Source of the DNA: Pseudobacillus lumedeiriae | GTDB taxonomy: Bacteria; Bacillota; Bacilli; Bacillales; Domibacillaceae | DNA length: 64,000 nucleotides | Assembly: GCF_044891285.1 (NCBI RefSeq) | Contig: NZ_JAUIYO010000005.1 | Span: 62,001 to 126,000 of the forward strand | Direction of reading: 5' to 3' | Part shown: piece by piece, positions 32,259 through 41,261 of the stretch | Layout of the letters: every line of letters begins with the position of its first letter | Numbering within the stretch: position 1 is the first letter of the stretch | Notes under the pieces: generated by a model | Seen by the model: the letters and a program-made list of their open reading frames with translations, nothing else | What the model was told of the DNA's origin: nothing | The model's database searches: none | Position numbers and translations under genes: made by a program

Positions 32259-33218
32259 CTATTTATTCGGCAGCTTGCCTGTTTCGATATATTCGTCTAT
32301 ATACCCTCTCGTCTTGTTCTGAAAAGCTTGATCCACTTTGGAGCTGAAAGGGCTTAGCGAGATCACATTGTCCGCAAAGTCAAAGTGAAGATTCCCTGAT
32401 TTCAGCGTTCCCTTAGTAAATTGATTGGCAACGAGCAGATAAAGTTTATCTACATGCTGCACGGTACTCGTCAGCACCGTTTCTTTTCCAAGTTCAGACT
32501 GGTCAGATACATAGCCGATCGCGTGCAAGTTCTTTTCTTTTAATTTTTCAATAACAGGTACATTATAGCCATCTCCGGCCGGATAGACAACATCTGCACC
32601 TTCATTAATCACATGATCCAGCAGCTGCAAGGCTTTATCTGAGTCATCCCAGTCATTGACGTATTGGATGGCAATCCGAATATTTTTTCGTTCAAATTTA
32701 GCCCCTTCTACAAAGCCTTTCACTTCTGGCTGCCATTTATAAGTAGCCACAATGCCAATTGTACCTGTTTTTGATTCATGTGCCGCTGTCATACCTCCGA
32801 AAAACCCCATGGCATGTGCTTCAAATTTTAAGCTTGTCGTATTTTTTTCGGCGGCATTGCCATTAAAGCTGACAAAATGTATATCCGGGTAATAAGGAGC
32901 CAGCTTATTGAAGTAATCAGCGTATTCATTGCCGTGGCCGAACACAATCTTGATCCCTTTATGAGAAAATTCCTCCACAGCCCGTTCTGCCAGCGCTTGT
33001 GAATGAATATTTTCTTTATAAAAAATATCTGATCCGTAGGCATCTTGTATTTTCAACATGCCTTTATATCCTTTTGTTCCCCAAACTTGATCGCTAATTG
33101 TATCGGGCACAAGTAAACCCACTTTTTCCAGCTGTTCGGATTTCTGCTTGCCTGAACATCCTGCGAAGCCTGCCGTCAAAAAGATACACACTATCATTTG
33201 TAACGTTTTGTTTATCAT
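32259..33218 (-). CDS. med: Med, BMP-family lipoprotein (positive regulator of comK)
   Basis: A 319-residue lipoprotein of the BMP/PnrA solute-binding family. The signal peptide ends in FAGC (Cys21). The mature protein opens VGLLVPDTISDQVWGTKGYKG, with family segments GIKIVFGHGNEYADYF, ISFHAMGFFGG-like EAHAMGFFGGMTA, and DVVYPAGDGYNVPV. In B. subtilis Med raises comK expression. It pairs with comZ downstream. AAAAGGAGAAAG precedes the ATG. Close BMP proteins bind nucleosides; whether Med does is unknown. Confidence 0.88.
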   Translation of the reverse strand: MINKTLQMIVCIFLTAGFAGCSGKQKSEQLEKVGLLVPDTISDQVWGTKGYKGMLKIQDAYGSDIFYKENIHSQALAERAVEEFSHKGIKIVFGHGNEYADYFNKLAPYYPDIHFVSFNGNAAEKNTTSLKFEAHAMGFFGGMTAAHESKTGTIGIVATYKWQPEVKGFVEGAKFERKNIRIAIQYVNDWDDSDKALQLLDHVINEGADVVYPAGDGYNVPVIEKLKEKNLHAIGYVSDQSELGKETVLTSTVQHVDKLYLLVANQFTKGTLKSGNLHFDFADNVISLSPFSSKVDQAFQNKTRGYIDEYIETGKLPNK

Positions 33219-33413
33219 TTTTCTTTCTCCTTTTAAACGAAGCCGCCTACCTTTCTTTATCTTACTGGTATTTATGAAGAAGAAAAGGTTTTTTGAATAA
33301 GTTCATTAAAAAAGTTAAATATAATGACAAAAATTTATTTAAAATTAGTTGTTGGCTATGCTATGATTAGTGTTGATTTGTATACATATCTTCTGCTAAA
33401 GGAGGGATATTTC

Positions 33414-33596
33414 ATGCAATACATTATGACTTTCATTTGGACTTTTTTACTAACAGAAATGTTAACATACGTTGTCAGCTCAATGAATGGTGTTGAATTT
33501 AGCTTTATGACGGGCTTCATTCTCTCTATCGCTGCTACAGTGATCCTATTTGTTCTTTCCACGTTAATCACGAATGAGCATGCAGAACAGCATTAA
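33414..33596 (+). CDS. yjzD: YjzD-type small membrane protein (DUF2929)
   Basis: A 60-residue protein with two membrane helices, MQYIMTFIWTFLLTEMLTYVV and FMTGFILSIAATVILFVLS, matching YjzD/DUF2929. The in-frame upstream ATG at 33324 lacks a ribosome site; the ATG at 33414 follows AAAGGAGGG. The function is unknown. It lies next to med and convergent with clpB, matching its location beside med in B. subtilis. Confidence 0.85.
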   Translation: MQYIMTFIWTFLLTEMLTYVVSSMNGVEFSFMTGFILSIAATVILFVLSTLITNEHAEQH

Positions 33597-33599
33597 ATA

Positions 33600-33645
33600 A
33601 GAAATAATGAAAGCAGCTGCCTTAGCAGCTGCTTTCATTATTTCT
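33600..33645. terminator. Perfect 21-pair bidirectional terminator between yjzD and clpB
   Basis: A 21-base arm (AGAAATAATGAAAGCAGCTG plus C) and its exact complement surround the loop CTTA. It begins four bases after the yjzD stop. AT-rich outer pairs give T-rich ends on both strands. Confidence 0.9.
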
Positions 33646-33660
33646 AGGCACCTTCAGTTT

Positions 33661-36258
33661 TCATTTCACAACAAGCTCTCCATCCTCTACATCAATCACT
33701 GCCTCGCTATGAAGGGGGATACTGCCTTTGATGATCGCGCGAGCAAGCTTTGTTTCAATCTGGCGCTGAATAAAGCGTTTCAACGGCCGAGCCCCATATA
33801 CAGGATCAAATCCTTCTTTTGCAATGAACTCTTTCGCTTCTTCTGTCAGCACGAGACTGATTTGCTGATCCTCCAGCCTTTTCTTTAATCCTCCAATCAT
33901 GCGCTCAGCAATTCCTTTAATATTCGCAAGACTTAACGGCTTAAATAAAACAATGTCATCTACACGGTTTAAAAACTCCGGCCGGAAATGAGCCCGCAGC
34001 TGACTCATTACCTTTTCTTTCGTTCCTTCCTGAATTTCTTCCTCATTCTCTTTACGATCCAGTAAAAACTCAGACCCGATATTAGATGTCATAATGACGA
34101 CCGTGTTTTTACAGTCAACCGTCCGGCCTTGTGAATCAGTAATTCGGCCGTCATCGAGCATTTGCAGCAGGATATTAAATACTTCCGGATGAGCCTTTTC
34201 AATCTCATCAAGAAGTACAACAGAATACGGCTTTCTGCGCAGTGCTTCTGTCAGCTGTCCGCCCTCTTCAAAGCCAACATAACCGGGAGGTGCACCAATC
34301 AATCGGGAAACCGCGTGCTTCTCCATGTATTCAGACATATCAATCCGAATCATTTGTTCCTCGCTGTCAAATAATGTATTAGCCAGCGTTTTCGCAAGTT
34401 CTGTTTTCCCGACACCCGTCGGTCCGAGGAAAATAAATGAACCAATCGGCCGATTTGGATCTTTAATACCTGCCCGGGCACGAAGTACCGCATCGCTGAC
34501 GAGCTGAACCGCTTCCTCCTGTCCAACCACCCGTTCATGCAAGATACTTTCTAAGCGCAGCAGTTTCTCACGCTCTCCTTCCACAAGCTTCGTAACAGGA
34601 ATGCCTGTCCAGCGGGCAACGATCGAAGCGATCTCTTCCTCCGTTACCTCTTCCCGTAATAAGCGATTGTCATTATTATTCGCCCGCTCCATCTCTTGTT
34701 CAAGCTGAAGCACTTCCTTTTCCATCGCCGGAATTTTTCCGTGGCGAAGCTCCGCCGCCTTATTTAAATCATAGCGATTTTCTGCATCTTCCAGCTCTCT
34801 TCTCAGTTTCTCCAGCTGTTCTCTTTTTTCCTGCACTTGTCCAATCGCTTCTTTTTCTGATTGCCAGCGTGCTCTCATTTCATTCGCTTTTTCTTTTAAA
34901 TTCGCTAATTCTCCTTGAAGCTGAGCTAATCTTTCCTTACTCGCTGAATCCGTTTCCTTTTGCAGCGCCGCTTCTTCAATTTCCAGCTGCATGACACGCC
35001 GGGTCACTTCGTCCAGTTCACTCGGCATGGAATCAATTTCTGTCCGGATCATCGCACATGCCTCATCCACTAAATCAATCGCTTTGTCAGGTAAGAAACG
35101 GTCAGTAATGTATCGATTGGACAGTGTCGCTGCCGCTACGATCGCCCGATCATGAATTTTCACCCCGTGGTGAATTTCAAACCGTTCTTTTAATCCGCGC
35201 AAAATGGAAATCGTATCTTCTGTTGTCGGCTCCTGAACGAGCACTTGCTGGAAGCGGCGCTCTAATGCCGGATCTTTTTCGATATATTTACGGTGTTCTT
35301 CGAGTGTTGTTGCCCCGATACAGTGCAGTTCCCCGCGGGCAAGCATCGGCTTCAGCATATTGCCTGCGTCCATCGCTCCCTCTGTTTTTCCCGCCCCGAC
35401 GATCGTATGCAGTTCATCAATGAATAATAGAATCCTGCCATCACTTTTTTTAATTTCGTTCAACACAGCTTTCAGTCTTTCCTCAAATTCTCCGCGGAAT
35501 TTCGCTCCAGCAATGAGAGCGCTCATATCTAACGCAAAAATCGTTTTATCTTTCAATCCTTCCGGTACATCTTTGCGGACAATTCTCTGCGCAAGTCCTT
35601 CAACAATTGCTGTTTTCCCGACACCCGGCTCCCCGATCAGCACCGGATTATTTTTCGTTTTTCGAGAAAGGATACGAATAACATGACGGATTTCATTGTC
35701 GCGGCCAATAACAGGATCAACCTTCCCTGAACGAACCTCTTCCACTAAATCACGGCCATATTTCGTTAATGCTTCATAGCTTGCTTCTGGCTGCTGTGAT
35801 GTCACTTTTTGATTCCCCCTTATTTCTTTAATGGCTTCATTTATTTTGGCTGTTGTCAGTTGTTCTTTTTCTAAAAACCTTTTGATTTCGTAATCATTTG
35901 TCTCTGATAAGGCAGACATAATATGTTCGACAGAAAGATAGTCATCTTCCCATCTCTCCCGAATTTGATCTGCTTGATTTAGTACAGTTTGCAAAGCAGC
36001 CGCAACATAGGCTCCGTATTTCACTCCTTCTCCAGAAATGGACGGCTTCTTTGTCAGCTCTTCCTGAAGAAAGGCAAGCCAGCGTGTATTACTGCTGCCT
36101 GCTCGTTCAATGATCCGCGCCATTAAACTGTCTGTCCGGCCGGCAAGTGCCAGTAGAAAATGGACAAGATCAATTTCTGTATGTTTATTTTCTTCCGCTG
36201 TTTCTTGTGCTTGCGCCAGCGCTTCCTGCACCGACAGCGTCATCCGTTCGATATCCAT
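33661..36258 (-). CDS. clpB: ATP-dependent protein disaggregase ClpB
   Basis: An 865-residue Hsp100 disaggregase. The N domain spans about 1-145. AAA1 has Walker A GEPGVGKT and Walker B ILLFIDELHTIVGAG. A coiled-coil M domain lies about residues 405-525 (KERLAQLQGELANLKEKANE), distinguishing ClpB from ClpC. AAA2 has GPTGVGKTELAK and VVLLDEIEKAHPEV, then SNIGSEFL and GARPLKRFIQ. ATG 36258 is chosen because the GTG at 36270 sits on the GGAGGGTGG ribosome site. A CtsR-type box precedes it. B. subtilis 168 has no clpB, so this gene is a clear difference from that genome. Confidence 0.93.
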   Translation of the reverse strand: MDIERMTLSVQEALAQAQETAEENKHTEIDLVHFLLALAGRTDSLMARIIERAGSSNTRWLAFLQEELTKKPSISGEGVKYGAYVAAALQTVLNQADQIRERWEDDYLSVEHIMSALSETNDYEIKRFLEKEQLTTAKINEAIKEIRGNQKVTSQQPEASYEALTKYGRDLVEEVRSGKVDPVIGRDNEIRHVIRILSRKTKNNPVLIGEPGVGKTAIVEGLAQRIVRKDVPEGLKDKTIFALDMSALIAGAKFRGEFEERLKAVLNEIKKSDGRILLFIDELHTIVGAGKTEGAMDAGNMLKPMLARGELHCIGATTLEEHRKYIEKDPALERRFQQVLVQEPTTEDTISILRGLKERFEIHHGVKIHDRAIVAAATLSNRYITDRFLPDKAIDLVDEACAMIRTEIDSMPSELDEVTRRVMQLEIEEAALQKETDSASKERLAQLQGELANLKEKANEMRARWQSEKEAIGQVQEKREQLEKLRRELEDAENRYDLNKAAELRHGKIPAMEKEVLQLEQEMERANNNDNRLLREEVTEEEIASIVARWTGIPVTKLVEGEREKLLRLESILHERVVGQEEAVQLVSDAVLRARAGIKDPNRPIGSFIFLGPTGVGKTELAKTLANTLFDSEEQMIRIDMSEYMEKHAVSRLIGAPPGYVGFEEGGQLTEALRRKPYSVVLLDEIEKAHPEVFNILLQMLDDGRITDSQGRTVDCKNTVVIMTSNIGSEFLLDRKENEEEIQEGTKEKVMSQLRAHFRPEFLNRVDDIVLFKPLSLANIKGIAERMIGGLKKRLEDQQISLVLTEEAKEFIAKEGFDPVYGARPLKRFIQRQIETKLARAIIKGSIPLHSEAVIDVEDGELVVK

Positions 36259-36275
36259 ATCACTTTCCACCCTCC

Positions 36276-36292
36276 TTTGACCTTTATTGACC
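36276..36292 (-). promoter_or_regulatory. CtsR operator for clpB
   Basis: On the minus strand GGTCAAT, AAA, GGTCAAA match the CtsR tandem heptad RGTCAAA-NNN-RGTCAAA with one mismatch. It lies directly before the ribosome site and begins about 10 bases after the predicted -10 box, so repressor binding would block transcription start or escape. Confidence 0.8.
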
Positions 36293-36301
36293 TTTGATTA
36301 G

Positions 36302-36331
36302 ATTATATTTCCTTGTAGGGCAAATTGTAAA
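36302..36331 (-). promoter_or_regulatory. Sigma-A promoter for clpB
   Basis: TTTACA (36326-36331 on the minus strand), an 18-base spacer and TATAAT (36302-36307), immediately upstream of the CtsR box. Confidence 0.65.
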
Positions 36332-36430
36332 GCGATACGACATTGTAAACGTAAAAAGGATATCTTTATACTTTCTTACCCGAACGTGCTACATTATAAA
36401 ATGAAACTTTTATCAGTGGGGGATTTTATA

Positions 36431-37243
36431 GTGGAAAACGCTTATTTACTGCTAAAATACTTATTTTTAGGCTTGTTTCAGGGTTTTACGGAGCCGATTC
36501 CTATTTCTTCAAGCGGTCATTTGCAAATTGCTAAACATTTCTTCGGTATTGAAATTCAAGGACTGTCTTTCGAACTGCTTGTTAACTCTGCGTCGCTGCT
36601 CGCAGTACTGGCTATTTATCGTGCTGATATTATGCATCTCGCTGTAAATGGATTGAATTATGTAAAAGACCGAAATCCAGAAGATCGGTCCGAGTTTATG
36701 TTTATTGTATACTTAATCATCGCAACGATTCCTGCGGGAGTCATTGGTGTCGTGTTTGGTGATTTTATTGAAGGTCAGCTGTCTTCTGTCCGCACAGTTG
36801 CGATTACACTTATTATTACCGGAATCGCTCTTTGGACCATTCGTAATTTAAGAGGCCGCAAAAATGACGGTGACATGAAATTAAGTGATGCCATCATTAT
36901 CGGCTGTGCCCAAGCAGTCGCTCTCATCCCGGGAATCAGCCGTTCTGGGGCAACGATTGTTGCTGCGATGGGGCTTGGCATGAAACAGGAAACCGCCCTC
37001 CGCTTCTCTTTTCTGCTATTTATTCCTGTCAGCGTCGGCGGCATGGTTTTAAGTTTCTCAGACATTCTAAGTGATCCCAACCTGAAGCAGCTGGCGATCC
37101 CGTACACTTTAGCGTTTATTGGATCATTTATCATGTCTTATGTCTCATTAAAATGGTTCATGAATATCATGGCTCAAGGAAACTTAAAATACTTTGCAAT
37201 TTACTGCTTTATCGTTGGACCGCTTGTATTAATTTTCCTTTAA
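36431..37243 (+). CDS. uppP: Undecaprenyl-diphosphatase UppP (BacA)
   Basis: A 270-residue multi-spanning membrane phosphatase that recycles undecaprenyl pyrophosphate for cell wall synthesis and gives bacitracin tolerance. The two active-site motifs are present: GLFQGFTEPIPISSSGHL near the N-terminus and ALIPGISRSGATIVAA in the second half. An in-frame start at 36386 precedes any ribosome site; the GTG at 36431 follows GTGGGGG. It is divergent from clpB, separated by about 170 bases that hold the clpB promoter. Confidence 0.92.
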   Translation: MENAYLLLKYLFLGLFQGFTEPIPISSSGHLQIAKHFFGIEIQGLSFELLVNSASLLAVLAIYRADIMHLAVNGLNYVKDRNPEDRSEFMFIVYLIIATIPAGVIGVVFGDFIEGQLSSVRTVAITLIITGIALWTIRNLRGRKNDGDMKLSDAIIIGCAQAVALIPGISRSGATIVAAMGLGMKQETALRFSFLLFIPVSVGGMVLSFSDILSDPNLKQLAIPYTLAFIGSFIMSYVSLKWFMNIMAQGNLKYFAIYCFIVGPLVLIFL

Positions 37244-37356
37244 TCAATAATCTAGTTTAGTAGATTAGATGAGAGTTATTCACGACCTTGATCGTGTTAT
37301 TCACATTTTCGAGGTTTTGTTTATCATTTCGCCCACTTGTTCACTACTTCCCTGCC

Positions 37357-37397
37357 ATTAAAAAAAGCATCGGCACATCGCCGATGCTTTTTTAATT
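37357..37397. terminator. Bidirectional terminator between uppP and yitW
   Basis: AAAAAAGCATCGGC and GCCGATGCTTTTTT form a perfect 14-pair stem around ACATC, with runs of A and T on either side. Confidence 0.9.
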
Positions 37398-37704
37398 ATT
37401 GGATGCCAAGGGCAATTTTTGCGTAGCGGGACATTTTGTCTCGTGACCACGGTGGATTCCAAACGATATCCACTTCTACTTCCTTTACTTCTGGAATATC
37501 TGCAAGGGCTGCTCTTACCTGATCCACGATCACGCCGGCAAGCGGGCATCCCATCGACGTTAACGTCATTGTGACTTTCGTTTTCCCTTCTTCATCCATG
37601 TCTACATCATAAACGAGACCAAGGTTGACAATATCAATGCCCAGTTCCGGGTCAATCACTTGTTCCAGCGCCCCTAAAATATTTTCTTTTAAATCCTGAT
37701 CCAT
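37396..37704 (-). CDS. yitW: MIP18/DUF59 iron-sulfur assembly protein (YitW-like)
   Basis: A 102-residue MIP18-family (DUF59, PaaD/SufT-like) protein implicated in iron-sulfur cluster assembly. The family motifs are VIDPELGIDIVNLGLVYDV and the conserved Cys in TLTSMGCPLAGVI. EVEVDIVWNPPWSRDKMS closes the domain. GGAGG precedes the ATG. Position near the yitU-like and yitT genes matches the B. subtilis yit cluster. Confidence 0.88.
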   Translation of the reverse strand: MDQDLKENILGALEQVIDPELGIDIVNLGLVYDVDMDEEGKTKVTMTLTSMGCPLAGVIVDQVRAALADIPEVKEVEVDIVWNPPWSRDKMSRYAKIALGIQ

Positions 37705-37893
37705 GCTTTTTTCCTCCTTCTAACTATGTGTTATTCCTTATGATAACAAAGTGACGCATTATTTATCAGCTTGAACACTTATTTTCGGGCAAATAAGTAA
37801 ACTTTATGTAAATATTCGTGCTTCATTGGACATATGTATCTAGTTAGGCGTACACTTGTAACAGGGAAACTATGAAAAGGAGTGTTGCAGTCT

Positions 37894-38724
37894 ATGGCTG
37901 AAAAGCATTTAATTGTAGTCGATCTGGATGGAACGCTGCTTACAGATGATAAAAAAATCTCTCCTCGTACGAAACAAGTATTAGCAAAAGCGAGGGAACA
38001 AGGGCATGAAGTGATGATCGCTACAGGCCGTCCTTATCGCTCGAGCGGAATCTATTACCGTGAACTTGAATTAACAACACCAATGGTGAATTTCAATGGT
38101 GCTTTTGTTCATCACCCGCGAAACAATAGCTGGGGGATATATCATGAGCCAATGGATATGAAAACAGCTGCGGAAGTTGTGGAAGCGTGCCATGATTTTA
38201 ACTTTCATAATATCGTTGCTGAAGTACAAGACGATCTATACTTTCATTACCACGACGAAAAGCTCATTAATCTATTTAGTATGGGAAATCCTGCTGTCAC
38301 TACTGGAGATTTGCGGCAGATGCTTATTCATGATCCTACGTGCATGCTCATTCATGCGACAGAGGAAACAGCTCCCCTTATCCGCGATCATTTAAGTGAT
38401 GTCCACGCAGAAGTGATTCATCATCGCCGCTGGTCACCCCCATGGCATGTGATAGAGCTTGTAAAGCTCGGATTAAATAAAGCGATCGGCATCCAGCGGG
38501 CTGCGGCTGATTTAAATATCCCTAAAGAGCGTATTATCGCTTTCGGCGACGAAGACAACGACCTTGAAATGATCGAATATGCAGGGATCGGCGTCGCCAT
38601 GGGCAATGGCATTGACGAACTGAAAACTATTGCAAATGAAGTGACATTAACGAATGAAGAAGACGGTGTCGCTTCTTTCTTAGAAGCTAAATTAAACCTT
38701 AAGATCGAAAAACCAACGATCTAA
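37894..38724 (+). CDS. yitU: Cof-type HAD-IIB hydrolase (YitU-like)
   Basis: A 276-residue HAD phosphatase with a C2B cap. Motif I is VVDLDGTLLTDD (nucleophile first Asp of DLD), motif II IATGRPYRSS, the lysine motif NKAIGIQR, and motif IV IAFGDEDNDLEMIEYA. The in-frame TTG at 37882 is too close to AGGAG; the ATG at 37894 is used. Close homologues include flavin mononucleotide and sugar phosphatases, including YitU. The true substrate cannot be told from sequence. A shared terminator follows. Confidence 0.88.
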   Translation: MAEKHLIVVDLDGTLLTDDKKISPRTKQVLAKAREQGHEVMIATGRPYRSSGIYYRELELTTPMVNFNGAFVHHPRNNSWGIYHEPMDMKTAAEVVEACHDFNFHNIVAEVQDDLYFHYHDEKLINLFSMGNPAVTTGDLRQMLIHDPTCMLIHATEETAPLIRDHLSDVHAEVIHHRRWSPPWHVIELVKLGLNKAIGIQRAAADLNIPKERIIAFGDEDNDLEMIEYAGIGVAMGNGIDELKTIANEVTLTNEEDGVASFLEAKLNLKIEKPTI

Positions 38725-38725
38725 G

Positions 38726-38770
38726 AAAAAGCCGGCTTGTGCGCTTCTTTTGCGTACAAGCCGGCTTTTT
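38726..38770. terminator. Bidirectional terminator between yitU and yitT
   Basis: AAAAAGCCGGCTTGT and ACAAGCCGGCTTTTT form a 15-pair stem, extended inward by GCGC/GCGT. It begins two bases after the yitU stop and ends seven before the yitT stop. Confidence 0.9.
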
Positions 38771-38776
38771 GATTCG

Positions 38777-39631
38777 TTATTCTTTTCTAAAGAAACCGAA
38801 CACACCCGATGTCTCCAAAATATTCGTGAATGCACGGGGATCCACCTCTTTAATAATTCGCTCTAAATCATATAATTCATACCGCGTAATGACGCTCATA
38901 AGCATTTCACGCTGCTCTCCTGAATATCCGCCTTTTGCTGGAATCACAGTAATGCCGCGGACAAGTTTAGCATGAATGGCTCTTTTCATTTCTTCCGATT
39001 TTTCCGTCACAATCATTACCGTCAGCTTAGCATAACGTGTATGAATGGCATCCACAACGCGCGTGGATACATATAAGGCCACAAGTGTGTACAATGCTTT
39101 TTCCCAGCCAAAAATGAGGCCAGCAAGCAAAATAATGACACCATTCATCACTAAAAAGTAATTTCCAATCGGCCGGTCTTTCGTCCGTGAAAGAATCATC
39201 GCAATGATATCGAGTCCTCCAGTAGAGGCCCCCCATTTCAACGTCAAACCGACACCAGCTGCACTGATGACACCTCCGAAAACAGCATTCAAAAGAATAT
39301 CATCTGATAAGGCCTTCACAGGAATCCATTCAAGGAAAAAAGTTGAAAGCAAGACAGACAAAAAGCTAAAGAGTGTAAATGATTTACCTACCTTTACCCA
39401 GCCGAGAATGGCTACGGGAATATTCAATAAGAGCAATAGAATCCCTGTTGATACATGAAGCGATGTAAATGATGTAAAGATATTTGACAGCAGCTGAGCT
39501 ACACCTTGAAATCCGCTTGAGTATACATTAGCTGGAATGAGGAAAAAGTTCATCGCCATCGCATTTAAAAAGGAGCCAAAGATCACAATACATACTTTTT
39601 TCGTTAATCCCCAAGTGGATTCTTTCAGCAA
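38777..39631 (-). CDS. yitT: YitT family membrane protein (DUF161/DUF2179)
   Basis: A 284-residue membrane protein with about five or six helices in residues 10-190 and a cytosolic DUF2179 domain after residue 200 (YAKLTVMIVTEKSEEMKRAI, GGYSGEQREMLMSVI). The family motifs LIPANVYSSGFQGVAQLLS and LKWGASTGGLDIIAMIL are present. The start is TTG at 39631, ten bases after AGGAGG; no better start exists before residue 25. The function is unknown; members are sometimes proposed as transporters. It is divergent from the DegV gene. Confidence 0.85.
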   Translation of the reverse strand: MLKESTWGLTKKVCIVIFGSFLNAMAMNFFLIPANVYSSGFQGVAQLLSNIFTSFTSLHVSTGILLLLLNIPVAILGWVKVGKSFTLFSFLSVLLSTFFLEWIPVKALSDDILLNAVFGGVISAAGVGLTLKWGASTGGLDIIAMILSRTKDRPIGNYFLVMNGVIILLAGLIFGWEKALYTLVALYVSTRVVDAIHTRYAKLTVMIVTEKSEEMKRAIHAKLVRGITVIPAKGGYSGEQREMLMSVITRYELYDLERIIKEVDPRAFTNILETSGVFGFFRKE

Positions 39632-39740
39632 TATATTTTCAACTCCTCCTCCAGGCTGCTCGATATCCTGGATTCAATTTAATTGTTATTTTTTAATAAA
39701 GCCTTTACAATTATTACAGATAAAGGGGGAGATTCAACAA

Positions 39741-40610
39741 ATGAAACTATTTGCTGATTCGGCTTGCGATTTGCCATTGGATTTTTTCGAGCGCAATCAA
39801 ATCACGCTGATCCCGCTCCACGTTCATTTGAATGGCAAGGACTATGAAGATATAAAAGGCATTCAGCCACAAGAGGTGTACCAAGCCATCCGTCAAGGTG
39901 ACATGCCAAAAACCTCCCAGGCTTCCCCGCTCCTTTTAGAAAAACTATTCACTGAACTAGCGAAAAGTGGTGAGCCCGGTATTTATCCAGCCTTTTCTTC
40001 GGCTCTCTCCGGTACGTATCAGACGGCTGTGATGATGCGCGATCAAGTAAAAGAAATTTATCCCGAACTTGATTTAACAATTATTGATACGAAAGCTGCT
40101 TCTTTAGGCTACGGTTTAATTGTCATGAGGGCCGCTGAATGCCTTAAAAAAGGCTGGTCTAAAGAACATGTGAAAGCAGATATACAATTCCACTGTCAGC
40201 ACATGGAGCATATTTTCACCGTTGAAGACCTTGGCTACTTGGCGAAAGGCGGCAGGCTCTCTAATGGTGCTGCCTGGATCGGCGGGCTGTTAAATATCAA
40301 ACCCGTTTTGCATGTGGAAGAAGGCAGACTCGTTCCTCTCGAAAAAATCCGGGGCCGTAAAAAAGCGTTAAACCGTATGCTGGACCTTATGGAGGAACGC
40401 GGGAAGCACATTGACTCACAGCGAATCGCCATCAGTCATGGCGATGATCCCGAAACAGCGGAATGGCTAAAAAACAAAATCACTGAACGTTTCCGCTGTC
40501 AAAAGATTGATATCCATATTATCGGCTCAGTCATCGCTTCTCATGCAGGACCAGGTACGATGGCATTGTTTTTCTTAAATGAATCTCCCTCTGCCGAAAC
40601 GTTTAGCTAA
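39741..40610 (+). CDS. yitS: DegV family fatty-acid-binding protein (YitS-like)
   Basis: A 289-residue DegV/FakB-type protein that binds a fatty acid. The N-terminal motif is FADSACDLPLDFF, the lipid-binding segment SQASPLLLEKL and FSSALSGTYQTA, then DTKAASLGYGLIV, and the second-domain motif VEDLGYLAKGGRLSNGAAW. HAGPGTMALFF is near the end. In the FakA/FakB system such proteins present fatty acids for phosphorylation; no fakA is nearby. The frame is open 204 bases upstream, but the ATG at 39741 follows GGGGGAG and fits the family length. Confidence 0.9.
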   Translation: MKLFADSACDLPLDFFERNQITLIPLHVHLNGKDYEDIKGIQPQEVYQAIRQGDMPKTSQASPLLLEKLFTELAKSGEPGIYPAFSSALSGTYQTAVMMRDQVKEIYPELDLTIIDTKAASLGYGLIVMRAAECLKKGWSKEHVKADIQFHCQHMEHIFTVEDLGYLAKGGRLSNGAAWIGGLLNIKPVLHVEEGRLVPLEKIRGRKKALNRMLDLMEERGKHIDSQRIAISHGDDPETAEWLKNKITERFRCQKIDIHIIGSVIASHAGPGTMALFFLNESPSAETFS

Positions 40611-40656
40611 ATGAAAACAGCATCAATCATAGATGAAAAGAAAGGTGGACACAAGA

Positions 40657-41148
40657 ATGGCTAAAGAAAACTCATTTGATATTGTTTCAAAAGTAGATTT
40701 TTCAGAAGTAACAAACGCGATTCAGCAAGCAATGAAAGAGGTTAAAACACGCTATGATTTCAAAGGGAGTAAAAGTGATATTTCACTTGATAATGAAGAG
40801 CTTGTTCTTCTCTCTGACGACGAGTTTAAACTCGAACAACTCAAGGATGTGCTGCTCGGAAAACTAATTAAACGATCTGTGCCTGTAAAGAACCTTGATT
40901 ACGGGAAAGTGGAAGGCGCTTCAGGCGGAACGGTCCGCCAGAGGGCAAAATTGGTGCAGGGCATCGATAAAGATACAGCAAAAAAACTCAATACGATCAT
41001 TAAAGAAAGCGGATTGAAGGTCAAATCACAAATCCAAGAGGATCAGCTGCGAGTAACTGGCAAGAATAAAGACGACCTTCAGAAAATCATGGCAGCAGTC
41101 CGCGAAGCCGATTTGGCAGTAGATGTACAATTCGTTAACTTTCGCTGA
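40657..41148 (+). CDS. yitK: YajQ family nucleotide-binding protein (YitK-like)
   Basis: A 163-residue member of the YajQ/UPF0234 family with two RNP-like folds. The start MAKENSFDIVSKVDFSEVTN and the segment RYDFKGSKSDISLD are family hallmarks. LVQGIDKDTAKKLNTIIKES and KVKSQIQEDQLRVTGKNKDDLQ mark the second half. Some homologues bind cyclic di-GMP, others tRNA. ATG 40657 follows AAAGGTGG; an upstream in-frame ATG at 40633 is less likely. It lies about 45 bases after the DegV gene, probably co-transcribed. Confidence 0.9.
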   Translation: MAKENSFDIVSKVDFSEVTNAIQQAMKEVKTRYDFKGSKSDISLDNEELVLLSDDEFKLEQLKDVLLGKLIKRSVPVKNLDYGKVEGASGGTVRQRAKLVQGIDKDTAKKLNTIIKESGLKVKSQIQEDQLRVTGKNKDDLQKIMAAVREADLAVDVQFVNFR

Positions 41149-41158
41149 TTCAATATTT

Positions 41159-41190
41159 CCGGGTGGAACCATTCCATCCGGTTTTTGTTT
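41159..41190 (+). terminator. Terminator after yitK
   Basis: CCGGGTGGAA and TTCCATCCGG pair (one G-U) around CCA, followed by TTTTTGTTTT. It starts 11 bases after the stop. Confidence 0.85.
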
Positions 41191-41197
41191 TGTATGC

Positions 41198-41222
41198 GAT
41201 TAAATAAATCTTCCCCGGGTAA
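41198..41222 (+). promoter_or_regulatory. Sigma-B-like promoter for the SDR gene
   Basis: GATTAA (41198-41203), a 13-base spacer and GGGTAA (41217-41222) resemble the general-stress sigma-B pattern GTTTAA-N(12-15)-GGGTAT with one mismatch in each box. It is about 40 bases before the start codon. Confidence 0.55.
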
Positions 41223-41261
41223 ACATAAATGGATGACAAAACTGGTATCAGGGGTGATTAA

